Shown here: positions 33,753-45,954 of the stretch, piece after piece
Numbering within the stretch: the first letter of the stretch is position 1
How the letters are laid out: each line of letters starts with the position of its first letter
Assembly: GCA_029990175.1 (NCBI GenBank)
Contig: JARKIP010000030.1
Coordinates: 18,288,217 to 18,352,216 of the forward strand
Direction: 5' to 3'
Source of the DNA: Petunia secreta
Taxonomy: Eukaryota > Streptophyta > Magnoliopsida > Solanales > Solanaceae
DNA: 64,000 nucleotides
Notes under the pieces: generated by a model
What the model was told of the DNA's origin: nothing
What the model saw: only the letters and a program-made list of their open reading frames with translations
Database searches by the model: none
Program-made: the position numbers and the translations under genes

Positions 33753-34650
33753 TGGTTAATGTTATATTCTAAGCACCTCAATGGACACTAGAAGAGAGGG
33801 AGGGGGTTGAATAGTGTCCTCCGATTTTCGCCGAAGCACCTAACTCTTAATCGCAAGAACCCTGTTCTTGAATATATTGCCTCCACAAAAAACACAAACA
33901 CAAAATTAAGCAACAATCTAAACGACACAATATTTTTACATGGAAAGCTCTTTGCTCAAGGGAGAAAAATGACGACCCACACTCTGGAATTTTGAAATAA
34001 CTTCACTAACACAAAGAGCAAGTTTTAGATTACAAACTCTGTAACCAAGGGCTACACTCCAAACCTTAATCACTCAACAAAGCTAAACTCTAGCTTTACA
34101 AAGTAAACACTTAAAGTTCACCTATTACAATGGCTTCTAATATAAGTAGATAGGTATACAATCAAAACATATAAACTGTGTCAACTACAATCAAGAACCT
34201 AAACTAATTCACTTCTTCTGCTCTTGGTTCTTCACTGGTTGTCTTCAACAGTTATGTCACTTTAAGAGTTATTGAATTTGCCTTGTGTTTGCTCTCAACT
34301 CTCGTTATGAATAACTAAGATCGGCTGCCTCAATTACTTGCTTTTATATGGGCTTTGTAACCCTAGCAGTGTTTCACTAGGAATCCTTGTAAACATAGAA
34401 AGTCCATATTTTCCTGTGATACTTGCCTTGTTTAGCACTAACTCTTGTTCACACTTCAAAGAGACAGCCCCGACACAACTTCTTATAGCTGACAAGGATG
34501 CGTATAAGTTTACGTGCCACTATTCTTAGTTCTGTATGGATTTGTATTCCACAAAATCTTTTCGATCAGCCGTGCCTTTCTCACCAAGGACTAAGTTCTT
34601 CTAAAAATCACTAAGTCCTTCATTTGTCATTCTTCAAAACATCCAGCTCA
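33753..34650 (-). repeat. SIRE 3' LTR
   Basis: On the minus strand it starts TGAGCTGGATG directly after the purine tract and ends ...AACATTAACCA. It matches 57892-58789 throughout with scattered substitutions. Confidence 0.88.
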
Positions 34651-34667
34651 CCAAATTCCCCCTTTTT
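34651..34667 (-). other. SIRE polypurine tract
   Basis: The minus strand reads AAAAAGGGGGAATTTGG next to the LTR start, preceded by TTTGTCATCATC, the conserved SIRE lead-in. Confidence 0.85.
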
Positions 34668-35119
34668 GATGATGACAAACAAATATTGCCTAAGAACATG
34701 TACATACAAACACCAAGACAAAAAAAATAAAAATACACTTTGAAAGACTTTAAAATAGATGAGTTAGGTCACAAATATCCCAACAACATTTCCTTCTTCT
34801 CCCTTTTGGCATCATCGAAAAGATTCGAAAATCCTGCAAGAACAATATAGTACAGCCCAATCTAGAGCACAAGGCAACAAGTCAACATAAGCACACTGTA
34901 AGTAATCTAAGGGCCCAACCAGAACCAGAGATATTATAGAAGAAACCAGTAACAACACAAGCATTTTAAAACCAATTATCCAGGACATACAAACACATAG
35001 CCCAATTAAGTACAAGCCAAAAATCAATGTTCTTAAACTGTGGTCAGATAGGGATAAGGGGAGGAATGAGGAGAGGGTTTGGATAGGGATAGGATAAGGA
35101 ATGAACAACATTCAGTCCT

Positions 35120-37329
35120 TCAGGTTGAAGTGCTGGACAAATGCTTCAATGTTCTTTGAGTTTTTGGCCCTTTATACCACCAGCTTAGCCTCATGCTTGT
35201 TGCACTCAATCTGCAAGCAATCAATTCTTGATCCTTCACCTGTAACTGTCTCTTCATCTTTGCATTTTCTTCATTCAGCTCCAGTAAGTGCTGCTCCAAT
35301 TCCTTCACTGCTTCAACAGCTTCCGTTGGCCCAAACTCCCCACTTTCTTCAGGTTGCTCTGTTTTGACTGGCATTGGATGCTTGGAGGCCCTTCATTCCT
35401 TGAAGAAATCACAGTTCTTCAGGACATTCATACCAAACATCTGATGAAGTGTTGGTTTCTTTCCATTTTTCAAGGGCACACCAAAATGCTCAAAGGCCTG
35501 TTGCAGGATGTAGGAATGCACTAAGGAGTGTGGCTTGTTGTCAGTATCTACAATCCTTTTGATGTGTCTGATGATTAGACTAGGCAGATTTATCCTTGTT
35601 CCTCTATCCATCAGGTCCATATAAGTCAAGTCCAGAGCACATGCCTCACTATTTCTCTCCCCTCTAAGCGACAAGAATCTGTGGACAAATTCAAATAGCA
35701 GTTGATGTGCTGGTTCCATCTCCTTCTTTTCAACTTTTCTTTATTTCCTGATTCTTGTCTTTCCTATGAATTTCTTCACCACATCTAGGGGAGTGACATC
35801 ATCTGTCCTCTTGGGCCACTTCAACTTAATATACAAGTAATAACCTTCAGCAGGTACATCAAGGATAGCCGCCCCCAACTCTTTCCTATCAAAATCCAGC
35901 TCCACACCTTTCACTACAGAATACACCCTCCTTGCAGCCACTCTGTAGTTCATATAGAATTCCCTTATTTCCTTAGCATACAAGCACCTGTCCTTCCTTG
36001 AAAAGAGCTTACCCTTGGTCTCTCACCTTTCTGATCAAAGATTTAATGTGCTGCTCATCCAGATCACTCAAGACGCTACCTGCCAGCACTTGATGCCTAG
36101 CAAAGAAGGCTTCTTTATCCACCTCTTCCCCATCTTCCTTTTTCTTTTTCTTGATATCCACATCACTGTCAATGTCTGAGTCATCTGGGCGAACATAATC
36201 CCCATCCTCATCACTTTCCACCTACTCACCAGTAGCCATTTCCTGCTCTACTTCCTCCAGCTTCTCTTTCTATTTCTGGGCATATTCTTCTAGCATCACC
36301 ACCTGCTGCTTCAATGCATACCTAGTTGCCACTCTTATAAGAGCTGTAGACACAGCAGGCATACTAACTCTCTCATCACCAGCTTGAGAGTCTTCACCAT
36401 CACTTTCATCCACCAGTCTACTCTGAGATACATGTTTTCCACCTTTTACCAACTTTCTTCTCTTCCCCTCCATGGGCTTTGTTTCACTAACAAACACCAC
36501 TTCTTCTTCCCCTTCTTCATCACCCAACTTTTCATCTTCCTCTCCAAACTTTCTTTTTACATTCTTCTTTGAGGCTTTCTCTACTTCTACCTCTCCAGAA
36601 TCCTTTACCTGAGTCTCATCCTCTTTATTTTCTCCTCAATCAACCCAGTCAAGTCCTGCATCATCAAATGCAGCAAGAGCCAAGAAAGAACCAGGTTCTT
36701 TTGCAGCTTCAGCTGAACTAGGTCCTTAACCTACAGACCCACTCAACACAGTCTCCACTTGTACCTTTTCTAAAAGAGCAGCCTTCGAACTAGGTTCGTC
36801 GACTGGGCCCTTTTGAGATCCTACTGAGTCCTCCTCCCTTGGTTTTTCCAACATATCCTCAACAACATTAACCCCTACCACCTTGTCAGTAATTTTAGGC
36901 ATGAAAACTAACCCCAGGTTCAAAAGATTATGAGGCAACCTGAACTTGTCCTTCTACTGCTTTCTCCTTACCAGTTGTGCTACCATGCTCTACAGCTTTA
37001 GCAATTTCATCCAACCCCTTTACTAGAATTTCCATACTCAGTTTTCTAGGGCTAACAATAGACTTTAAAGCAGTAGAACTAACTTGGATTGAATCGGGTC
37101 TTACCTCAAATGATTTCACATTGGATACTACCGGTGCAGACGCCGGAGCAGAGGATTTTGAGGATGTTTCCTTGGGAATCTTTTTTCCCACCTTCTGTTG
37201 AAACTTGCGTCGTGCCTTAGCAATTCTTTCTGTAAGAGTAGAGGCAGGGGGTTTGAGAGAGGTATCTTTGGAGGTCTGAGTCTCTGAGGTTTTCGCCGGT
37301 GAAGCCGGGGAAGATTGTGTTTGAGACAT
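35120..37329 (-). pseudogene. SIRE env-like ORF, broken
   Basis: This is the additional 3' ORF found downstream of pol in SIRE-type copia elements; its function is unknown and the name 'env-like' is historical. It starts at the ATG at 37329 with a Ser/Thr/Lys-rich N-terminus. An acidic middle (about 36,900-36,010) and a globular core (about 35,983-35,393) follow. A predicted coiled coil near 35,370-35,200 is rich in Glu/Leu/Lys heptads. Stops or shifts near 36,930, 36,720, 36,530, 36,220, 35,990, 35,730 and 35,380 break it into pieces. The ~450 bp between it and the purine tract look untranslated. Confidence 0.75.
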
Positions 37330-37965
37330 TGTTATGTTTTTTCTTGAAGTAGGTTTTAGGTAAAGAGGATTTTCTTGTTTTTGAACTTGAGAGAGAGAGA
37401 GAGACCAGAGAGAATTCGAAAGGAGAGAATTCTTTTGTATCAGATGAATTTTGAGAAAAATAAAATGATGAAGAGTGGTCTAGGTAATCTAGGGAATATG
37501 TTGTAATGATGGCAGTAAAGTGGAGCACCTTTTTGAGTTCTTGGGAAACCGGGAAAGTTTGGATGTGACGGTTATAATGGATAGTCATTAAGACTCTTAG
37601 GGTGAGTGGGGGTAGATTTGAATTTTAAAAGTGTAAATAAAAAAAAAGGAATTTCCCTATAAACTTGGGCGATTACACAAACATGGAAAGTTTCTAGATG
37701 CACGTTCAAGAACAATCAATTTTAGTCATAGTACCTAACATATATAGCTATATAGATGTACGTGGACATGGTTCCTCATGTTGAACATGGTTCCTTCTAC
37801 ATACTCAGTTTGTTCTTTCCTGGTAACTCATTAGAACACTTAAATAACACTTAGTTGAACAAGTATACTTAACAAAGTACAAAATTAGACTGGACTATAA
37901 GAACTATATTTACAAATAGAATAATGAATACTCAACTAGCCAAACCTTAGGGATCAGGTGCTGGG
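37330..37965 (-). other. Spacer between SIRE pol and env-like ORF
   Basis: About 640 bp of non-coding sequence has a GA-rich run near 37388-37405 on the plus strand. The ORF called from 37588 on the minus strand overlaps the env-like N-terminus in another frame and is not supported. Confidence 0.5.
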
Positions 37966-40926
37966 TCATCCATGTATTTTGTTTATCCCTAACTCCAACC
38001 CGTTCCTCTCAAATTGGACCTTGTTCAACGCCTTGGTAATGATGTCAGCAATTTGATCTTCAGTCGTGCAAGAATTCATAGTAATTAGACCTTTTTCAAT
38101 ATTATCTCTCAGAAAATAATTTCTAATATCAATGTGCTTGGTTCTTTTATGCTGGACTGGGTTCTTGGCAATATTCACAGCACTTGTATTGTTACAGAAA
38201 ATAGGCACAACTCCACATTTGATTCCAAAGTCCTCCAGTTGTTGTTCGATCCATAGTAGCTGAGAACAACAGGATGCAACAACATCATATTCAGCCTCAG
38301 CAGTAGAGAGGGCTACTGAGTTCTGCTTTTTTGTAGCACAAGAAACCAGATAAGGACCTAGAAAGTGTGTCATTCCTGAAGTGCTCTTTCTATCCACCAA
38401 ATGGCCTGCATAACAACATCTGCAAAACCAATCAATTCAAAAGTACTACCCCTGGGTACCATAGATATAAATCCTGAGTTTCTTTCAAGTATCTCAAAAT
38501 TCTCTTCGCAGCAGTTAGGTGTGATTCCTTTGGCTTTGAATGAAATCTAGCACACAGTCCTATACTGTACACAATATCAGGTCAACTGGCTGTGAGATAG
38601 AGGAGAGAACCTATGATTCCTCTATACTTAGTCTCATCTTTGGAAGGACCCAGTTCGTCCATATCCAGCTTTGTTCCAGGAGCAATAGGGGTAGTTATTT
38701 CTCTAGCTCCTTCCATATCAAATATCTTTAGCAGCTCTTTGACATACTTCTGTTGATGAATAATGGTTCCTTCAGGAAGTTTTTGATCTGCAACCCCATG
38801 AAGAAGTTAAGTTCTCCCATCATGCTCATTTCAAACTCACTACCCATCAATTCAGCAAATCCCTTGCACAGGTCCTCATCAGTGGCTCTAAATATGATAT
38901 CATCAACGTATACTTGGACCACCAATAAGTCTTTTCCTTTCTTCTTCAAGAACAGTGTGTTCTCAATCTTTCCTCTAGTAAAACTATTTCTGAGCAAGAA
39001 GCCTGATAACCTCTCATACCAAGCTCTGGGTGCTTGTTTCAGACCATAAGAGCCTTATCAAGTTTGTATACATGATCAGGAACACTGTTCAAGAACCCAG
39101 GTGGCTACCAACATATACTTCTTAATTTAGATAGCCATTTAAGAATGCACTTTTTACAGCTATCTGATATAATTTAAATTCCATATAAGCAAAGACAATC
39201 AGCTTTCTCATGGCTGTAACCCTGAACTACCAATCTGGCTTTGTTCCAGGTAACTATGCCATGCTCATCCAATTTATTTCTGAACACCCATTTGGTTCCA
39301 ATGATTGATCTCTCCTTAGGTCTCGGAACCAGATGCCACACCTTGCTCCTCTAAAATTGATGCAGCTCCTCCTGCATTGGTATCACCCAGTCTGGATCCT
39401 CAAGAGCTTCCTTCACATTCTTTGGTTCTATAGATGATAGGAAGGCAAAGATTGCACAGAAGTTCTTCAACGCAGACCTGGTCATAATCCCAGCAACCAA
39501 CTCAGATAACACATTTTCCAAAGAATGTGAACTTTTGTACCCTCAGGGTCTTGACTGTAGTTGATGAGAAGAACCTGCAGCTACACTTTGATTAGGTCCT
39601 TCTTCCTCAGTTGATTCATCATCTTGATCGGCCGTTCCCCCTGACATATTGACTCCTTGTTCCCCCTGAGTCAATTATTCATTTTCAACATCTAGCTCTT
39701 CCTTTCTTTTTGGATTCTCTAAGCTTTTTGCAGGGTCTTCTCGTGCAAGACCTGTAGCCTGGTCATCTCCTTCATTTTTTGCAACTGCTTTGTCTGACTC
39801 ATCAAACACAACATGCATGCTTTCCTCAACTGTCTAAGTTCTTTTGTTGAACAATTTATAAGCTTTACTCTAGGTGGAATATCCCAGGAATATTGCTTCA
39901 TCACTTCTTGCATCAAATTTACCCAAAGCCTCCTTACCATTTTTGTGTACAAAACACTTGCACCCAAATGGCCTCAAGTGAGAAATATTTGGCTTTCTTC
40001 CTCTTAGCAGTTTGTTAAGAATAGCTCTTATGGAACACCTGTTCAACAAATAACATGCTGTGTTGACTGCTTCAGCCCAAAAATTTCTTGCAAGACCACT
40101 TTATAACAGCATGGTTCTTGCCATATCTTCCAGAGATCCGTTCTTCCTTTCTACAACTCCATTTTGCTGTGAAGTTCTTGGTGCTGAGAAGTTGTTATCA
40201 ATACTGTATTTGATGCAGTACTCAGAGAACTTAGCATTTTTGAATTTTGTGCCATGATCTGATATAATTCTAACCGATTCCAAGCTCAATCTTTTCTGCA
40301 CGATCCCAGCCCATTCTTTGAAACTGCCAAATGCTTCATCTTTGGATGCCAGGAACAGAGTCCATATATGTCTCGAGTAATCATCAACTATCACAAACAC
40401 AAACCTCTTTCCCCTCTTCTTCTGACTCTCATCGGTACACATATGTCCATATGAATCAGCTCGAGTGGTTTTGAATTACTCACCACTTTCTTTGACTTGA
40501 AAGATGATCTCACATGTTCCCCCTGACACAGGCATCACACATCTTAATCTCCTCGAACTTCTTTGTAGGCAATCCATGAACCAGTTAGCTTGTTAAGCTG
40601 TGAAAGACTAGCATGCCCCAACCTTTTGTGCCACAACTTTGAATTACTCTATTGAACATTTAAACAAGTTAAGTTGTTCTCAAGAAGTGATACCAATGAT
40701 GCCTTGTTGACATTGTTCACTCTCTTTCCTTCCATGACCACTTCCCTACTCTGTAGGTTCTTTACAATATATCCCACATATGAAAAACTAACTTCATTTC
40801 CTCTGTCACATAGTTGAGAAATACTTAGTAGATTGTGTCTGAGACCATTAACACAATATACATTTTCAATAGCATGATCCAAGGATCTCCCAACTTTTCC
40901 TATGCCAACCGTCTGACCACTCTTTC
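37966..40926 (-). pseudogene. SIRE pol: pre-integrase, integrase, RT, RNase H
   Basis: From right to left on the minus strand: pre-integrase 'GKVGRSLDHAIENVYCVNGL' and 'LLSISQLCDRG' (40926-40649). The integrase core follows with 'FVFVIVDDYSRHIWTLFLA', 'RIISDHGTKF' and 'QQNGVVERKN' (40442-40101), and its C-terminal part runs to about 39,700. RT with 'VYVDDIIF' lies near 38,910. RNase H with 'DRKSTSGMTHFLG', 'ALSTAEAEYD' and 'HKRTKHIDIRNYF' (38400-37966) ends at TAA. Many stops and frameshifts are present. X interrupts the pre-integrase region, and the frame resumes on the other side at 57853-57891. Confidence 0.88.
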
Positions 40927-41688
40927 TGATAAGGGGCAAAATACGCGGAAGCTAACTAAACTATAAACGAGCGGAAACAATTAAATTTGATAACGTGATA
41001 TCAAAGATATCGAGAAGTTCAAGACTAGGAAGGCAAGAATTAGAAGAAAGAACGGATAAACAATTCAAACAAGAATTTAATTATCCAAAGGGTGAAAGTG
41101 AAACTCGAACCTTACAAGGATTTCACACTAGCGATGAATCTCTATAGGTTCCAAGTCGTTCAAGATACATGAAGCCTCGGGCTTCAACAAGAAAGGCTCG
41201 GCCTTCTCTCAATTCTCTCTTCTCTCAATTCTATGTTCAATGATAGCTAATGAGAAATGAAGACTAAGTGTTCTATTTATAGTTTTTCACAAGACATAGT
41301 GAAATGACTAAAATGCCCCCAAAGCTAATTAGGACATAAAAGGCCACTTAAGGGCAAAATAGGAACTTCACTCCAAAAATCAACCAAGCTTTAGTATTGG
41401 GCGCTCCGCCTGGAATCCGAGCGCTCCGCCTGAACCCTTTGAAGACTGGGCGCTCCTCCTAGAGCTGGGCGCTCCACCTGGAATTTGGGCGCTCCGCCCA
41501 GAGTGCCTTGAAGCTGGGCGCTCCGCCTGGCTTCTAGGCGCTCCGCCTGACTGTGTTGGGCGCTCCTCCTTCCTTGGTGCTCCGATGCATGATCTTCAAG
41601 TCGCTTCCGGAGACCTTGACTTGCATTCCTTGTGCTCTCAAGCTTGGTTCTTGATGGTTGGTATCTTAGGTCGATTTGCCCCGCATCA
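40927..41688 (-). repeat. X 3' LTR
   Basis: The minus strand starts TGATGCGGGGC and ends GCCCCTTATCA. The promoter (CTATAAATAG, minus) is at 41273-41282. Upstream of it at 41398-41585 are eight copies of (A/G)GGCGCTCC(G/T/A)CCT. Confidence 0.9.
41273..41585 (-). promoter_or_regulatory. X promoter: TATA box and array of GC dyads
   Basis: TATA (CTATAAATAG) lies at 41282-41273 and in the other LTR at 57507-57498. Eight copies of a motif whose best form AGGCG-CTC-CGCCT is a perfect dyad lie 115-300 bp upstream, spaced roughly 15-35 bp. The right LTR retains about six. The spacing and upstream position suggest protein-binding sites; the factor is unknown. Confidence 0.55.
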
Positions 41689-41700
41689 TCCTCCCCTTCT
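41689..41700 (-). other. X polypurine tract
   Basis: The minus strand reads AGAAGGGGAGGA directly before the LTR start TGATGCGG. Confidence 0.75.
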
Positions 41701-41773
41701 TGAAAGGATTTCTTCCTCGAAATCAAACCATCAAAACCTACATTCAAATCAAGCACAACCAAAATTTCCTACT

Positions 41774-44633
41774 TCACAAGTAGGTTAGCTTAACAAGAAA
41801 GGGTGCAAGGTGTGTGGAAAACACACTCTTGTGATAGAGCCAAGCATCAATACCTAATAAAAAGTGTATGTCCCCAAAAGAGACAAAAAGGTCTTGGCTC
41901 GACAAGATCAAGCACCCAATTTCAAAACAAGCAAAGCGATCAAAGTCATGCAACATGTAGCAATCAAATGTCCTATGACCCCTAAGCTTGCTATCAACAC
42001 ACCAAGCCTTCAAATCAATTTTATCATAATATGACACGTCGGCTTTGGCATGCTCAACACTCAAGGTGTACTCAACATATGAAATGGAGTAAGTAAAATA
42101 GTTCAATTCACAACTAACATCGACTACTCCACTCCCCTTCTTAAGAGCATTCTTACACACACCGAGAGGTACCTCCTCACCTCCCAATTCAACCCCAAGA
42201 CAATCCTCCTTATTGGGCAAACTCCAACGGAAGGTCTCTAAAATAGGTCCTTCATCATTATAGTCCATACAACGAAGGCTAGGACTACTAGAAGATAGGT
42301 CAACACGACCAATACCAAGACCACTCTCCTCACTCGGAGTTCCAAACGATGGATCATCCATAGAGCCTAACTTAACAAACCATGGAGGTTCGACTCTACT
42401 ACCGACCCTAGTCCGATACAATTCACCACCACAAATGAGATTGCCTTCAAACATTAGAAATGTAAAAGCATGCACCTCAAATTCATGGTCACACAAGAGC
42501 ATAGTATCAAGACTAGGTCCTTCACTCTCACTCGAGGAGTCATCGAAAATAAATCGATCCATCTCACACTCTAGTGACTCCTCAAGATCAAATCCAACCT
42601 CACTACGACACAAGGGACCACCACTATCAATTAAGCAATCAAAGGGAAGAATAAGATTATCATGCAATTCATCTTCTCCTTTATCAAATATAGGTGGGGT
42701 GTCATAACAAGGTTCACAAACAAGGTTAACTACGACATCTTCACTAAAGAGAGGTTCAATGAAAACCGAGCTCACATCATGATGTGGCTTTTCAACCCTC
42801 TCAACTAGTGGTTCAATTTCACATACAAGTTGACCCAAAGGCTCTACACTAGTTGCAAACATATTATACTCATGCAAATCATCAACTAGCATAGAGTTGT
42901 TACAAACAAGATCACAAGACAAGGAAGTATCATACTCAAGGGAGGAAGATTTAACACATACCTTGGAAGTGTCATGAACGTCTCCACCTTGTAGCTCATA
43001 TTCAGCATCTCCTTCACCTTGTCTTTCCATCTCAGAACATGGTTGAGGCTCCATCAGTTTGCCTCCAAGAATCCCTACACAAGAATTTAAACACATAGAA
43101 GAAAAAGATAAAGGGTTAAGGTTAGAATAAGGGGTGCCCTCACTCTCAATTTTTCTTTTTCCCTCTTTCTTTTCCCTCATTTTTTTTCCAAGGTCGGGTG
43201 TAGATTCGGGTGGCGACAACTCACTCACATCACTCAACACAATCTCTCCTTTTTCCCCTCGAGAGTTGTCACCGGTCGCTCCCCTACTCCTCTCTATCTT
43301 TTGTCTCTCAAATTCGGGTGAATTGGGACGAGGCCCAAGAATACCCATAGCCGGAGTAGGTGGACTTTTCATGTCAACCCGGAATCTAGGACTAGGAGAC
43401 TCATCACTTGATGTCTCCTTTTTCTTTGTTGGTGAACCACTCGGCTTTGGAAGTGGCTTCGGGCTCACCTTGTTGACATTTGCCAACTCTTTTGAAGCAC
43501 TAGTCCCACCATTGCTTGAGTTTGTAGGACTTCTTGTTTGCACATTGTTGCCCATGGAATGAAGTTCTCGATCCTTGCACCTTTGTCTAGCCAAAGAAGG
43601 TGCACTAGTAGGCACTTGGCTCTTCGCCCGGTAAGGCACAAAGTCATAAACTCTTTGCCCTACGCCCACAAGATATGCACCCTTCACCACACTATATTGC
43701 ACCCTCTTCCCCTCCAACCACGGCTCTCCTATCCACACATCAACATGACGCATGGGATACACGTCACACCAAACATAGCATTTATAACCCCTATGAGATA
43801 TGAATACCCGAGCCTCCTTAGAAACCCACACTCCATCATACTCATAAGGATGCTCTAGCTTATGGCATAGTATCCTAAGCCTATCAACCAATGAGGTGCT
43901 AATACAATTGGCATCGGTACCACCAATCCTGAGCAAGTATCCTCCAATACCATCTACCTCAACAACGAACCTACATCTACCCAAGTTTTGTAGATTGGCA
44001 TCCAAGTGAGAACTTGAATGCCCACAAGTGTCAACTCCGACAACTTGGGTCTTCCTTATCCCTCCACTAGTGGCAACACCACTAGAACAACCTCCACTTC
44101 CCGTCACTCTCCCAACATTAGCAATGTTGTTAGAAGTCAAGGAAGGATCCTTGCCATGGAACCCATAAGTGCCTCTCGCCTTGGTTCCATAGCCCATAGT
44201 ACTACTCCTACTACAACCATCCACGCCCCTCACGGCATACAACCCCTTTGTAGCAGAAACAACACCATCTATCATACCATCCTCCACATGGGAATTAGAA
44301 GCATTAGGTCGCTTAGCGTACCTAGAAGATGCAAGCTTCTTCTTTCCCACGGAACAACCACCACCTCCTCCCATACTAATGGAAGGACCTCTACTACTCC
44401 CCTGCACACCACTAGCAACACCAAGAGAAGATGCAAATGAATAATGCTCACCCTCATCATCAATTCCCTCTATGTTGCTATCTACATGCTCAAATTCATC
44501 ACAAGTAGAGTAAGTAGGATCAATGTACCTTGAAGCGTCACCATCCTCGATTTCTTGACTTGAAGCATTAGATTCATCAACTTCATCTTCATGAGCTTCA
44601 TAGTCGTCATCAACCTCACGATCTTCATAGTGA
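41774..44633 (-). CDS. X long ORF, main (C-terminal) part; degenerate retropepsin-like domain
   Basis: An uninterrupted run of about 950 codons follows array Y in the direction of transcription. The first ~100 residues are strongly acidic (Asp/Glu/Tyr-rich), followed by a Gly/Ser-rich stretch. Around residues 222-340 (counted from the ATG at 44650) the text resembles the gypsy aspartic-protease module: 'CISTSLVDRLRILCHKLEHP', then 'YVWCDVYPMRHVDVWIGEPW', then 'VYDFVPYRAKS'. The catalytic D-S/T-G is replaced by G-G-T-D, so it should be inactive as a protease. The following ~600 residues (Ser/Pro-rich, then acidic with scattered Cys) match nothing I know, and the ORF ends 73 bp before the purine tract. 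The natural start is at 56154, beyond the Y insertion. Role unknown; a gag-like or packaging function is only a guess. Confidence 0.75.
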
Positions 44634-44638
44634 GCCGT

Positions 44639-45954
44639 TGTTGCTCCCAACGCACACGCAAGTATACATGGTCGACAAGTAATAAAGTGATAAGTAGAGT
44701 ATCGTTCCCACGAGGACTATTAAGACTGAATTCTAGATAACAATTTCCTAAGAACTATTCAGGGATCTTTTTCCAATGGTTGAGAATTTACTAACTAAAT
44801 GCAGTAATAAAAACAAGTAATTGAAATCAAGTAACAGAGTAAATTCTAAGTTGTTATCAATAAAAGATGACGGTCCTGGGTCAGAGTTACGAACAATCCA
44901 GTTGAGTTTTCCAGTTGATTCTACTTCTTGATTTCCTAGATTGCTAACTACAGGTTAAATGTACCCATGAAAACCTTTCGATTCTTCACGGTCCATGCAG
45001 GCTACTCCAATCCCTATATGTCTATGGGTTGAATCACGTGCACGCATTAACGAATTCTGTAATGAGTTAAACTAGGCGAGCAAGTATATGTCTATCCTAC
45101 TCACAAATTGGTTCCCCGATGCCCGGGTTCACAAACTAGTTCTATTCTTTCTTATTGCATAATTAAATTCCCTCTTTCGAGTTCAATCTAAAAACCATAG
45201 ATAGTGTTCAATTATCAGGCCTCAATAATCAAACAATTATGATCAAGAAAGAATAAACAATCCATAATGGTAAATCAATATATAGAAATCAACTTTCAAA
45301 CATCAACCTTCTTGTATTTACTCTAACCCGAGAACAAACAAACTACAGAATTAAAGAGAAGAATAAGAGAAAGAGAGAAAGAACTTGTGTAGAAGACATC
45401 TAGGGCTCCTCCCCTCTCCTCCAAAACTTGCTCCAAAGGTCTGAACTCCCATGAAAAACTAAGTAAAAGAGTATTTATAGAGTTTACAAACACCTAGTAA
45501 TAAGTTAGACCCAATCCTAGACGAAATAGGACGTAAAAACGCGCACAAGGGGCGCTATAACGGGCGCCCCGCGCCTCGGAACGCGCTGGGAAAGACAGAA
45601 CACGCCCAACTTTGGGCGCTTTTAGCATGCCCCGCGTGGGTAAAAGCGCTGGGGCACTGGGCGCTATAACGGGCGCCCCGCGTGCCCCAAAGCGCCCAGC
45701 CACTTTGCCTTTTTCTTTGGTCCGAAATCTTGCTCGTGTCGTGCTCTCGTGTGCTCAATCCAATCCTCAATCAACTTCCAATCATTCCTTGCTCAATCAA
45801 GCTCCTAAAAGCTCCAAATCCATTGCGTAACAACCTACACACGCACGACATCAAATTAGTGTAAAACCACATTCATAAACTATCAAACGAGTGCAAAACA
45901 AGCTCAAACATGCGGAAATATTAAGGAAATATAGGCATAAAATGCCAAACATCA
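44639..45954 (-). repeat. Y LTR A
   Basis: The minus strand reads TGATGTTTGGC...GGGAGCAACA. TATA (CTATAAATAC) is at 45471-45480. GC-rich dyads upstream at about 45548-45707 include GGGGCGC/GCGCCCC around TATAACGG. I noted about seven differences from LTR B. Confidence 0.92.

Noticed and set aside
34812..35111. 99-codon hydrophobic minus frame after the SIRE env-like ORF
   Set aside because: It could look like a membrane protein, but it lies after the env-like stop in what is probably 3' untranslated sequence, with no sign of constraint.
41391..41762. 123-codon minus frame overlapping the X LTR
   Set aside because: It reads through the GC dyad repeats and across the LTR boundary and purine tract; not a gene.
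43134..43562. Plus-strand frames of 90-142 codons inside the X ORF (also 42435, 44018)
   Set aside because: Antisense shadows of the long minus-strand ORF.
45494..45830. Overlapping 60-72 codon frames in the GC-rich LTR block (repeated at 49834, 54176 and 55630)
   Set aside because: They appear in all Y LTRs because the GC-rich block lacks stops. No consistent coding frame or start context.
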